Positions 49,791-61,404 of a DNA stretch of 64,000 nt are shown here, piece by piece. Each line of letters starts with the position of its first letter. Positions within the stretch are counted from its first letter, which is position 1. Below the pieces are notes generated by a model. It was not told where the DNA came from. It ran no database searches and saw nothing but the letters and a program-made list of their open reading frames with translations. The stretch is from Phoronis australis (taxonomy: Eukaryota > Phoronida > Phoronidae). Location of the stretch: the NCBI GenBank assembly GCA_002633005.1, contig NMRA01000823.1, positions 32,358 to 96,357 on the forward strand. The letters run 5' to 3'. Position numbers and translations under genes: made by a program.

Positions 49791-52700
49791 AAAAAACAAT
49801 GTTTAATTAAAATACACGCCAATGCCGATGGTTTTATTTCGGATAAATCACGCATCATCTGTATGACATTTCGAAACGGATCTCATTGATTTCACACATA
49901 AGCACATGCGCCTGGTCCCCGATATAGGCGCATCTTCGCAAACAGGCCCATGGGGCTAAATACTAACATATACAGTGTATTTAATTGCGTTTCTTTAAAA
50001 AAAGACCACATTGTGAGAGAAAATGACTTTTGACTAAAATAATGTTTTGGTGTTTTAATTAAAATAAACCAGGGCGAACATCTACCATTTCCACAACTAA
50101 AGACAGTTTGCAATTTAACGTATTCAATGTATTCTAGGAACCAAGCAGTTCCTAAATTCAAGGAATGTGTATTTCTGAACTATCGCCATTCTTGTTAAGC
50201 TGATGTCGAGCGGTTAAAACAAAGGAACACCACTATAAAATGATGTCATAGACCCAAGTATTTTAAACTATTACTGATGTTTGCGAACGGAAAAATACTA
50301 AAAATTCCATGAGTGCCTTATATTTCTTCCGATTATTGAAGAGGTATAAAGTCATTGATTGGAACTGAGCTATTGGAAGCGCTCATCAAAGCACTTGTGC
50401 ATAAAAGGCGAGGATGAACATAAAACAAAACGTATCTGTTAATTAGAATTGAACAGAACACCTGTAATTCGTGTTATTATTGACAGATACAAGCGAACAT
50501 CTTGTAGGCGAGGCGACGACTGAACATCATGGCAAAATACCATGAACATTTAGCGGTTAAACATTTCTAAATATTTATCGTTCCGATACCGATCCTCCAC
50601 GTTTAATTATTCTTGAAATTAAAACAGACCTCAACATCCTCAAATGAGACAACTATTAGTAGCTTCTGCGATATACGTCACACACAATTGGCTCTCAACA
50701 TCATTTAAGTTGTTAAGACAGAATGGAACCGTGACCCTTTGGAACATTCTTGAATGTTTAAGACGTGTACAGGGCCCTATCCCTTTAAGTCTGTGCATTG
50801 AGCCAAATACCTACCAACTGTACAAAATAATCCAATAAAGTATACTTTTTCTAAAAGTACTTCGCCTGTTTTTCACTGCCCTTGACTGGTTCACGCGACA
50901 TTGTACTTTTGATAAAATTTAAATAAATATAAAGTTTGATTCATAACAAAAAAAAACGTAAGACATTGAAAACACGAACAAATGAACAAATTTCGTTTAA
51001 TAGCTAGAAAACAGTTTGCTAAATTGACATTCTTTTTTTCTTATCATACAACTCTGTTCACAAAAATCGTGAAAATCTTATATTTTCTCATTACCTCTTG
51101 CAAAAGTGGACCATTTAATAAAATCCTAACATAGCATTTGGGCATAGCGTATAAAACATTGTATCTATTTTTTATATTGATCTGATCAGCCATTTCTGAA
51201 TTTTAACTCTAAAAGTGTGCGCTGTCGAATCTAGAATACGAGTTAGAGCAGGAGACTTTTACATCCTTCAGTGGAGTAGACGTTTGAAATAGCCCGAAAT
51301 AGGAACTAAGCGGTTGTTTTATTATTTTCTTTTTTATTTTGTGAGGTCTCGTTTCAGTTCAATAATTTTATTTTTTGTATATTAGGTATTACAATATGAC
51401 AGTATGAACAAGTAATAAGACGTGTTTGGCCACAGTGACAAGCGAAGCAAACCTCACGTTTATGTTTTAAAAAGTATTTTTAATGCATACAAAGCTAAAC
51501 ACTTTGTGCTCACTTGGCTGCGCGTTAACTAAGTGCACTTTAGTTAAGACATGAAATCGGATTCCTAGATACATGTATCACAAATATGGTGAATTCTGAA
51601 GCACTATAAATGCTGTTTTAATCTGCCAAAAATAATAGATCGCGATTGAAAATTCTAGGTTACCATAGTTCACCTGTAAGTTATAGACAACACTAATTGA
51701 ACTATTTATTCTTCTAATTAAAATAATGTCCATGCTTGTTTTTGTTGTTCTAAGTTGGCAAAGATGAATGATGGGGAATGATGGTCCCTTACTGGGGTAC
51801 CGGATGTTAAATACCCAGACTGATGCCCGTTATTCAGGGGAGAAAACTAATTCTCAAATGCGAGAATCCCGTAAGTGGCCATTACTATAGTTCGGTGTAA
51901 TGAGGTTAAATTCGATACCTGAACAACACTTTGTGCCTTTGTCAATGACAGGACATTCATCTCTGAATATCCGTAACAGAACCTCAGTTTGGGTGCAGAC
52001 CGGCCAATGTGCGTAACATCCGCGTACATTTCTCCAACCGGAAATTGACATCGTTTTCACGAGCGAATGTTTCATTTGTTACGACAATTTCGAAGAATAT
52101 TCATCATATACCGTTATCAGAATAACCACTCCCATTTTTTCACTTTCTCATCCCCAGCAGTCTTAGTCACTGATCGTATTTTGTTTTCATATTTTTTTTT
52201 TTCAAGCACCGCTGATAACACATCTGCAACTGCACTCGTGCAATGAAAAACAACTTGGCCTTAGAGCATAATTACGGTTATTCAGAAAATTATTTTTTAT
52301 TAGAAAAAAATTGCTTTCATGAGAAAAGAATGTTGCTAATGAATGCACGTGTAAGCAGTTCGTGACAGGCGAATTGTGGCTATGTACCTGGAACAGGGGA
52401 GGAGTTAAATTCATGGATTTCGGGTAGGCCAACGAATGACGTAGGTATGCACCTAACACAGTCGGATCATTGTTCAATCAGTGACAATATTTAGTGTAAC
52501 AACCTGAGTCATTTAATAATTGCGTTTTCATAAACATAAGTGATGTGGACGCACGTTTCCTGCCACAATATTCCGTAACACGAGAGTCGAATTTCGCCAC
52601 ATACCTCGCATATTTCGCTATTCGGTGTGGGGTCGCAGTAAACATCAACGACAATAAAGCTTGTTTATTCTAAACAGCTAGATAATTTTCATTCTTAACT

Positions 52701-55700
52701 TTTCCATAGAGATGATTTTCGCTCCTAACCAGCACCTGTAAGCAGTTTGCTCTCGACGGAATAAGGTTTCATAATAAATTTGATCAACTTATTACGCGAG
52801 TGTGTTCACGCAGTGGCGGTGCACCGAGTAGTCCTCGTGGGATAATGTTATTAACTTATTTTCTAACTATGATTCCCATTGTCCGTAAAAAGTTAATGAA
52901 TAATGTGAATTTTCATGAAAAGGTCAAGCGCCGTCTGAAAACAGTCTGTGACACCCGTCGCGACGGCAAGAAAAAGCAAAAACAACCCAATCTGCACGTA
53001 CTGTATTGATCTGGATTTACACGTTGCAATTTTCTGTGCAGCTATTTATTTCATAGCGATATAATTCCCTTTCTCTACAACGTTGACGGCTCCATACATG
53101 TACTTAGGGGAGCGTTGACTACTAGGAAAACTAAAGCCACTTCTTGGATCAGCAACTTGGCGAACAGACAGTCGAATGCACGCCCTGGGGTAAAACATGG
53201 TGTCTACACGAGGACATTATTATGTTGATTAAATTCCTTTTTAAATAAATGTTTTTGAAAATCCTCGAAATTATCGACAGAGGTCACTCGCAAGAGCAGC
53301 AGAAGCAGCAGCACTGTCACAATATTCACCAGCTTAGGAATATGACTAATCTCAATGTTATCCTGCAATAACGTCCTTTTGGAGAATGTATCGATTCATT
53401 TTCCAAGTATATTGGGGTACCCTTTAGATATCTTTTCAAAAAGAAAGGTAAAAAGTCAAAAACAACTTTTCTGACTATAGCGCCATCTAACGATCTCCTC
53501 ATCTGCATGCTCGTTTTGCTTTTGTGTTTTGTCTCTACAGCCGGGCCGTAGATGAGTAAACGTTCATAGGAAAAAAACGCCAAAAGTGGGTAAAACAATC
53601 CTGAAGCGGGTGGCAGATCCCCTTCAATGTAAAATTCATTGGCCCTGAACTGAAATGTTAAATCATAGGGAAAGAACAGATATTGGACGAGGCACAGACT
53701 AACGAAAAATGTCGTGCATGGGAGTGGTAAGAGTCCTCAGCCGTTGACGATCAACAATTGAGTCTTGAGGCATTCACGGAGCAATGGTGACTGCCGACGG
53801 TTCTTGCCAGACAACTGAGTGATAGAGTGGTTCACTTACGTCCATTAATGGCTAAGTAATCAAATAATGCCTTTTGGCATTCAAAACTGTCTGTGCAGGA
53901 TACAGATTCAATTTCGAAAACTTTCCTTTACAGATATTCTTTGTCCCTTTTAGCAACTTTTGTTGTCTACCTATTGTCATACATAATCCGACTAAAGTTG
54001 ACTCAAATCGTCTCCGGTCCTTGACCTTTGAGCGAGACTCCAAAAAGGATTATTGCTTGTTGAAGAAAACTTAAAGTCTCAAACGCCCTACTATAGTCAC
54101 TCGAATTCGAGTTGTTTATCAAATATGGACGATTATGAATATTGACGCTGCCACGAAAGTGTCTATCAACCGGCAGAGATGCCGACATTCTACGAAAGCC
54201 TAGAACTTAGGAGTATATGATAGCCAAATTTCAACATCTAATAATTATAGACAAATCTACCTCAGTGCCGATTAGGGTTTTTAAAATCATGGATATTGCT
54301 TGATAAGTGTTTTCTGTAACCTTCTGCAAACAATATTTCACAGATTGAGCGATATGTTATCCCAACATAACTTCCAGATGTTGGACAATTCTGAATGAAA
54401 CCAAGGTCATTATTTACAAAACTTAGTTTGCCTCTCATACAATGAATATCTGTATATTTTAGAACGAAAGTGAATGGATTTTTATTGCACTTGGTCGTTT
54501 GAAGTGAAGGTAAAATAAAACCAAGGCTGAAGAAAAAACAGCTCCGTTTTCTTTCTATTACATCAAGTAGGTAGCTCGCCATGACAAGTCTCTCCAACTT
54601 CGTCTTACGGTTTTACTTTTAAATGATGATCATCGGCGATAATCGTCATTGATATCAAAGGGAACGTTTCCTTTATATTCTGTGAGTTATATTTAGCTAC
54701 ACAAAATATCCAAATGACAACCATTTTCCGATGATTAAACGAACTTCAACTCCCATTATTTTAACCGCGTCGTTAGATCAAAGGAGTGTCCAAACGTTTA
54801 CCTTTGTAGACGGCTCGTGAGCCTTACTAAACTTGGACCGCTTCAGTTCATTTGCTCTCCCAATTATAATTGATAGTTGGAACCAAGTGCAAGCCGGTAA
54901 TTAAGATAAATTGAGATCAGTTTTATGCAGGAAGCTATTCATCGGTTTTTCAACTAAATTTGTTTATATTCACTTAGTAAAACAGTTTTAATCAGGATTT
55001 CAACTTCGAAAGTTTAATTTTGCCTTCTCTGGTCGTCTGAAGATGACTTACCTTAGTTTAAACTTGCATAATTATTGTCCAGCAGCCATTCCTTTTTAAC
55101 TCTAAAAAATCCCAAATGATTGACTCCAGTAGACGCAGGTTAATAATTCAAAGCGTTTTTACATAGCTCTGAGCTCAACAAAACCTGTTGCCTAACCCGA
55201 GGAACTAACTGCATGATCCCGTATTGTCTGCAGAACGGAACGCCGCGAGAATATTGAGGCACACGCGTCAATCAGACGCTTTTTAACACTTCCAAGTCAA
55301 AGTTTAGAGTGTCAAGCATTTCGCATGTCCGCGATTTTGCCTGGGGCGGATTCTGTCGCGAACGTTGTCAATGTTTAGATGGTCTCGAAATTCAACAACC
55401 TACATACCTCTGTTTACTTTGGGCCTCGAAGCCAGGCTTTAAACTAATCATTTAATCAAGCTATGACAACTTGTTTTTATAGTTTGCTTTATACAGTGTT
55501 ATAGAATGCGAGTAATTCATGCGCAGAGATAAAGGCTAAAGCTATCTATATAAATATTACATTCTGCTATTTATCACTCCGAGAATTGATCACAAAGCTG
55601 AAGTTTGTCGTTTTGTATTGACAAACTGGTTTCAATTCTATGAGTCTCCGATTTCCGCGATAAGACCTAGTTTACTGCAACCACTTTCATTCATAAGTTC

Positions 55701-56689
55701 TTATGCTCTTTTGTCGAGTCTTTATTTGTATTAGTGAAATATTTCAGCCGTGTAGTGGTATTGCTTGTCTCTTGAAACTATATCTCGCCTTTGTGCCACA
55801 TCGTGACAACAACACGAACATTTCACCACCCACAGTGTTCAGACAACTCATGGCGCACGTGCCCAGTGATGTGCCCCCTATTGGCCAGGAAGGTTTTGGT
55901 AATCTCCCGACAAATTGGATCCCTCGTACAAACTATTAATTTGAGCCCAACTTTTTTTTTTGGGGGGGGGGATATTTCTCAAAATGGAGCTCTAAAACGG
56001 ACGCGACTGATGAGAAGATCGCACACTAAGTTAAAGTGACATCTCTCTGCCCTCTTCCATGTAAAACGCATATTAACGGTACTCATCAGGTTACTCAGCC
56101 ACACAAAACATGCTTCAATAGTGTCAACCATGCTAGCTAAAGATTTCTATTTTCTCTATACTACACTGTACTATTTCGAGACCATGATATTCAGGTGAAA
56201 ACCTGAGACGGTACCCCCTCTTCCTTATTGCCACCACTGACGTCACTACAGTATATCAACTCAAACTTATTGGAAAACCCCAGGGGCATGCAACTTTGTG
56301 AAAATCTGAAACAGTTAGAGTGGAGGGGAATCAATTGAGGAGCCAGAATTTTCGGCACGAAAGAGGACGTCTTCATCGGATACAGTTCCGAATAAAAATC
56401 ATATTACCATCTACTGGAGTCCGTGGTAGACTCGATTTCGAGTAAAAGTACGTAGCGGCCTCTTTTGGGCTTTTCAAAAACAATCCTTAGGCTTTGTCCA
56501 CCTGCAGTGGAGGATCTAGGATATCACAAGGGGGGGGCAACATTTTTCTGTAAGCATTTGCGCAAACCACGATTGTAGATGCGCATACCACCGGGATATT
56601 TTTCTGTTTTTTTTCCTCTAAAACTCAACCATTTTCCTTGATTCCTGAAGTATTATCCAAGAAAAAAGGCAAAAAAAGGAGAACGTGTC

Positions 56690-56775
56690 AAACAGGAAAA
56701 ACTGCATATACCACAAACTCGAACTCACGACCTGGCGGATAGAGCGCGAGTGCTTTACCACTACACCACCACGAT
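56690..56775 (-). repeat. tRNA-like SINE head or tRNA pseudogene
   Basis: The minus strand reads GTGGTGTAGTGGTAAAGCAC, an A-box (D-arm) sequence typical of tRNA-derived repeats, followed by an anticodon-arm-like CTCGCGCTCTATCCGCCAGG and the B-box GAGTTCGAGTT. A T-rich tail follows further on. The acceptor stem does not pair well, so it is not a working tRNA as read. Confidence 0.5.
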
Positions 56776-59057
56776 TTAACTCCTACTCTGACACTAAGAG
56801 ACCTACTTGTTTATGGTCCACAGCGTTTCGCGCGAAACCTACTTCTTTTTGTAATGCTTATTACATGTTTTATATTTTGTGCACTCGGTTCGTAACAAAT
56901 TTGTTGTATTTAAAATAGTCTTCAAATGCCCAAAAGACCAAATCCGTTTTTCGTATTGGCAATAATGGCGGGATTGCTTTGGAAATCGTCTTAGGTTAAG
57001 GTTTGACAAAGAGAGAATTGTGACTTTCTGAGTAATTCACTAAGGCTTCGATTAAAATTTCACATCTTACCAACAGCTTCTGTTTTTTCATCGTCACTGA
57101 GGTTCCATTTTCTTTAAAAAATGAAATAAATTTGCTTCATTGCACAGTGGAGCAGACGACGGAAACGGAGTCGTAGTGCGCAGCGCCACTGCCGGTCGCC
57201 TGGGATAGCGCGGGAGAGCCTATACTTAGCCATAGTTCTGTTACGATTGCGCCGAATTTGACACTTAAAATTGGATCTGAGCCCCCCCCCCACAAACACT
57301 AAAACTGCACACATTTAAATCTTGTTTCATCCGTATAACTTTAATTACCTGGGTTAATTAATAAACTCAACATTTCCCTACGCTCTTGCTGTTTTATTTT
57401 TTGCGGCTGCCAAGGGCCCCCCTAAATCCGCCTATGACATGGACACTAAAACTATCGCAACTTGAACCTGCGTCACTCACACACCAGATCAGTCGCGTGT
57501 CCAGACGACAATCTCACAATTGATGCAACGAAAGTGGAGAAGGACGGCGTAAATCACTCGTGGATGCCATTCTAGTATTTTTAGTGTTACCGGCCACACA
57601 ACCGTGGTTGCAAACTGTTGTTCATCAGTGAAAAAATTAAAAGTGCGATATTTCCCTACTGTAAGTAATGAAAAGGCTAGAGAAAAAGGAACTTGGCATG
57701 AGGTGTGTTAATGGCGCGAAAAGTAGAGAATCAAATCTTGGCTAAACTCAATTGCAAGTAAGCGCGTAACGATTGCTGGGTTAGTTTCATATCTCGAAGT
57801 TTCACTTTATGGTTCGCAGGCAGGTACATATAGTCTCAAAACAATGTGAATTAAGAAAATAACCTCTTAGTGACTCTACATAAGTCCAGACTCATCCGTA
57901 ACCGATTTCACCGCACCCTAAATAAAACGGACTCTTGCTTTTAATTCAAATAAGGCCATAAAACATAGATGGTTCAGGTCTCTGTTTTTGATTTTGAAAA
58001 TCCGTGGGTGTTGGGACATTTTTGTTGTATAGCTTTTCAAAAAGAAAATCTCACTAAGACAAGGAAAAACGATGCAGGGTGTGTTTTGTTTTTTACTACC
58101 CATCACTTGGGAAATCATGGCGTTTCAAGCTTTGCTATGCTTGCGTACTTGCCCCTGCGCAGTTTTTTTAAACATTTCAAAAAACAAAAACACAAGGAGA
58201 CCTTGGCTGAAAATGATACAAAACGTTATGAGGATTATCTTTTCATAATAGTTCTTTTCTACACGTACCTCGACAACGGTATTCATATTCATTTTCACTA
58301 CTTTCAGACCGACATATCTTTTTCATGCAATCTAGCAACGACAAATTGATTGTTCATCACACACAAGTTTAAGACATTTGACAAGGGAGTGGCTTATTTT
58401 GGGCCTGTGATTACACAGTGGTACAAGGTGTTCTGATCCGCCTTTTTGTACTTTCGCGCCGTGGAGAAACCCAATATCAGTCTCAAACTCACTTTGGGTG
58501 TTTGTGACGATTCACAATGATACTTACAAGAATATTTTGTACAAATTGGCGTCTTTCTGATTTGGCCCCGATCTCAGTTTTGTCCACGAGTAAGCCCCCT
58601 CCAAAACCGTCACGGAAGTCAATCGACGTCATAGAGTTCTCACAAAATGGTAATTGGTCATAAGAAAAGGACACCTTTCAAGAGAAACAAAATCTATCGA
58701 GTTGATTGAATTGCGGATGATGAAAATTGTAATAAAAGAATTGCGTCGATGAGAAAGGGACGCCGTTGACGAGAACACCCGAGCAGACTGTTAGGGAGCT
58801 CTTTTCTACGTGTATCTTGGTTACGAAGACGACTCGCAAAAATAGAACATCGCAGACGTGTGCGCCACTTGACGACATAAAAACAAATCAAACAGTATGA
58901 GAAAACATTCTGGACGAATACACTATATTTGCGATGTGCGTGTGAAACTAACAGTTCTTGGAAGAATCTAACAACCAAGGCAATGAAAAATTAAGTCAGA
59001 CCCTATCGCCTATTATTGCATTGCGACTGATATATGGAGACTGATATACATGTACCA

Positions 59058-59262
59058 GGCGCGCACCCAGCCTTCAATATGAGGGTGCTCGAATTCTTCT
59101 TTTACTAATAAAATAGTTAGTCGACTAAAAAAATACAAAATAAAAAAACAGTACGTGCTGTGAAGGTGAATTCTGCCTTTGCGCCCTTTTAGTGGACTTT
59201 TATCTCGTTTTCTCGGAGTTTTTGTTTCTCTGAGGCGGACCTTTTTGCCCANCACATGTGTA
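59058..59262 (+). mobile_element. Family C element, copy 3, right end missing
   Basis: GCGCGCACCCAGCCTTCAAT, TTTAGTGGACTTTTATC, TTTTTGTTTCTCTGAGGCGG and ACCTTTTTGCCC follow copy 2 (29,514) in order. The G/C-rich right end expected after GCCC is replaced by an ambiguous base and ACACATGTG, so the end is lost or misassembled. Confidence 0.55.
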
Positions 59263-59509
59263 CGGAACAACGCAGCTCTAGAGCCAATCATACTACCCGC
59301 CGACCCCGGTGCAGTCTTCTTGAGACGAAACAGGTGAACGAGTGGACACTTTCACGCACATTTCGCGAGATTGTTGGCCGTTAGACCTAAATCAATAAGG
59401 ATTATTTCATGCAGTTCAAAATTTATTAATGAATAATAAAACATTTTCGTGACATGATTAATGTCAGTGAGTGTGCAAGTGGCATTTTTGATGAAACAGG
59501 AACAAGCCT

Positions 59510-59661
59510 CCCGTTCAGTAACGCTAGAAAGACCTCGCTAAAAAGCAAGACTTCGCGAGATTACGTGAGATATTGCCGTGTATTTTAAACGAGAACAAAT
59601 GACTTTCACTACATTTTAGCTAGGTCCTAACGTAGGTCCTAGCCGTTACTGAACGCACGCC
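59510..59661 (-). mobile_element. Complete family D short inverted-repeat element
   Basis: CCCGTTCAGTAACGCTAG at the left and CTAGCCGTTACTGAACGCAC at the right form terminal inverted repeats, with only about 110 bp between. Inside are CTTCGCGAGATTACGTGAGA and GTATTTTAAACGAGAACA, shared with 6,390-6,471 and 36,888-36,944 in reverse. The listing as minus is by comparison with those copies. Confidence 0.6.
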
Positions 59662-60802
59662 TGTTCACACGGACCAATGAACTGTAAGCGAGTCCTCCAA
59701 AGACCAGACGTTCTCACAAACGTGACTTCCTACCACAGACAGGATGGTTAATGATGTGATACACTAACAATCTTCCTCGCCCATCCGTCTTGATATGGGG
59801 AGAGGTGGACCCGACCCGCGGTTTCAGCCCAGGGTCCACGTCTACCCAATATAGATACGGTCTCAGTCTAACTCGTCTTCAAACTTGAGGTCTGGTATCA
59901 GTTGGCGCATGGTAACAAAGAAGAGTCTAAAGCCATTGCAGACGGTATTAGTTGGGCTCGGCGAAAAACAAAAACAAAAAGGAATCTCGATTGAGCTACA
60001 TGTAGCATCAGGTGACGATTGTAAAAAAAGGATATTGGATCACCTCAGTTGGCATCTGGCGACATTCTTTTTCAAATTATGGAAATTGAAAATACCACGT
60101 GACCACGATAATTTACAAAAAATATCCGAGCCGTTTATGCCTATTTGACATAACGTCCAAATTTTCTTTTTAGGCCTACAGATGTCGTTATTAACCACAG
60201 TTCGCGATCGGTCACTGCTTATTTTACAACTTATTTTCGCAAAATGGCTCAGTGTCCAGGAGACACGGACTGAAGGATTGCAAAAAGTCAAAACTAGTTA
60301 GTTCTATTACATATATACACACAAACATGTATATACATATATGACCTCTGGCCCTAAAGCTTTCGGGAGAACATTTTTTCTCAAAGTAATCAAATGCTCT
60401 TTTAAAGAGCCTTTGACCATTTGCGACAATTTCTGTTCTCTCAAGAGCCGCACGTCCGTTCTTACCCGCTACAGCGTTTCCACATCAATGGCAAATCAAC
60501 TTTTAATTACAACCTCAGTTTTCCAGTTTTCTCCATGAGGAAGGAAATTTGTCTATTTCCTAAACCTACATCCGTTCGCATGAAGATTTAGAGGGGCAGG
60601 TGCCGGCCCCCCTACGGGCAAGGACAGAATTTAAAACCGATGTCGCGAGTTTAGGGTTCAGCGGACCCCTTCTTCAAAATTTACGGATGCTACCATGCAA
60701 AGTCCGAGATCCGCCAGCCAGTATCACACTCGTATATTACAGTCAACGCTGACACTTTCAAAGAGGACAAATGGCACCTTAACTAGTGTCCCTTTGGCTA
60801 CA

Positions 60803-61404
60803 CTATAGAAACAAGCTTCGGCCGTTATTTGGAGCCATCTTGTCATGAATCCACTTCCTGTAATTGGTAACACGTGTGAAGAATGCATAACTTCCCTGGG
60901 TGCCACAATGAGTATGACCCCAGCTCACAATCCCTACCAGGTACCATCGGTTATTACGAGGGTGCTTGACCACAAACGGACCACCCGAATCACCACTGCA
61001 CGTGTCTTGCCTTTGATATCCCCGGAGATTTCCGTTTCCGGCGCAAAACATGTTATCAGTGACTAAGTCCCGATATAAGGGTTCCATAGATAACTTGCAA
61101 ACAGTTTGGCGCTGAACCGGGAGCACAAGTTGTCTCAAAGACCTTGCAACGGAAAGGGGACCGACTCCTTCATAACCCCATCCGGTTGTAACGCCAAGAA
61201 CGTGGGATCGCAAGACACGTTTCCATGCTCGGCTGCTGCCAAGGCAAACGGGTCGTATGCGAGAAGTATAACTGATCGCAGACGACAATTCTATAATGGC
61301 TATGTCGTTGTCAAACTTATCGGTGTAGCCTTGGTGTAACGTGTAGTTGCTGGCGCCCTGTCGTACTTCCCCCTCTTCAACTTCAAACGGAGACAAGGTC
61401 TTTC
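60803..61404 (-). CDS. Serine protease last exon (catalytic Asp and Ser)
   Basis: The acceptor TTGATTGTATTTAG precedes GA AAG ACC, completing a glycine codon split with the preceding exon. The exon holds 199 residues after the split codon: FEVEEGEVRQGASNYTLHQG, DNDIAIIEL, RPVCLG, VTTGWGY, DNMFCAG, DTCSGDSGGPFVV, GIVSWGHTHCG and FFTRVTNYRKWI, then the stop at 60,803. A minus-strand ATTAAA near 60,503 is a possible polyadenylation signal. Confidence 0.9.

Larger units (their letters stand above)
48330..60802. other. Interval upstream of wnt5, no gene recognised
   Basis: About 12.5 kb between the wnt5 start and the protease stop. The longest open frame (57,969-58,349 +, 126 codons) has biased, low-complexity-like residues and no motif I know. 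This interval should hold the wnt5 promoter; I see no defensible TATA box or start site. It includes the elements at 49.5, 56.7, 59.06 and 59.5 kb listed separately. Confidence 0.5.

Noticed and set aside
55955-55972. Run of T followed by a run of G
   Set aside because: Simple homopolymer junction, likely sequence noise or microsatellite, no function supported.
57969-58349. 126-codon open frame on the + strand
   Set aside because: No domain, signal or splice context recognised; residue mix is that of AT-rich non-coding DNA.
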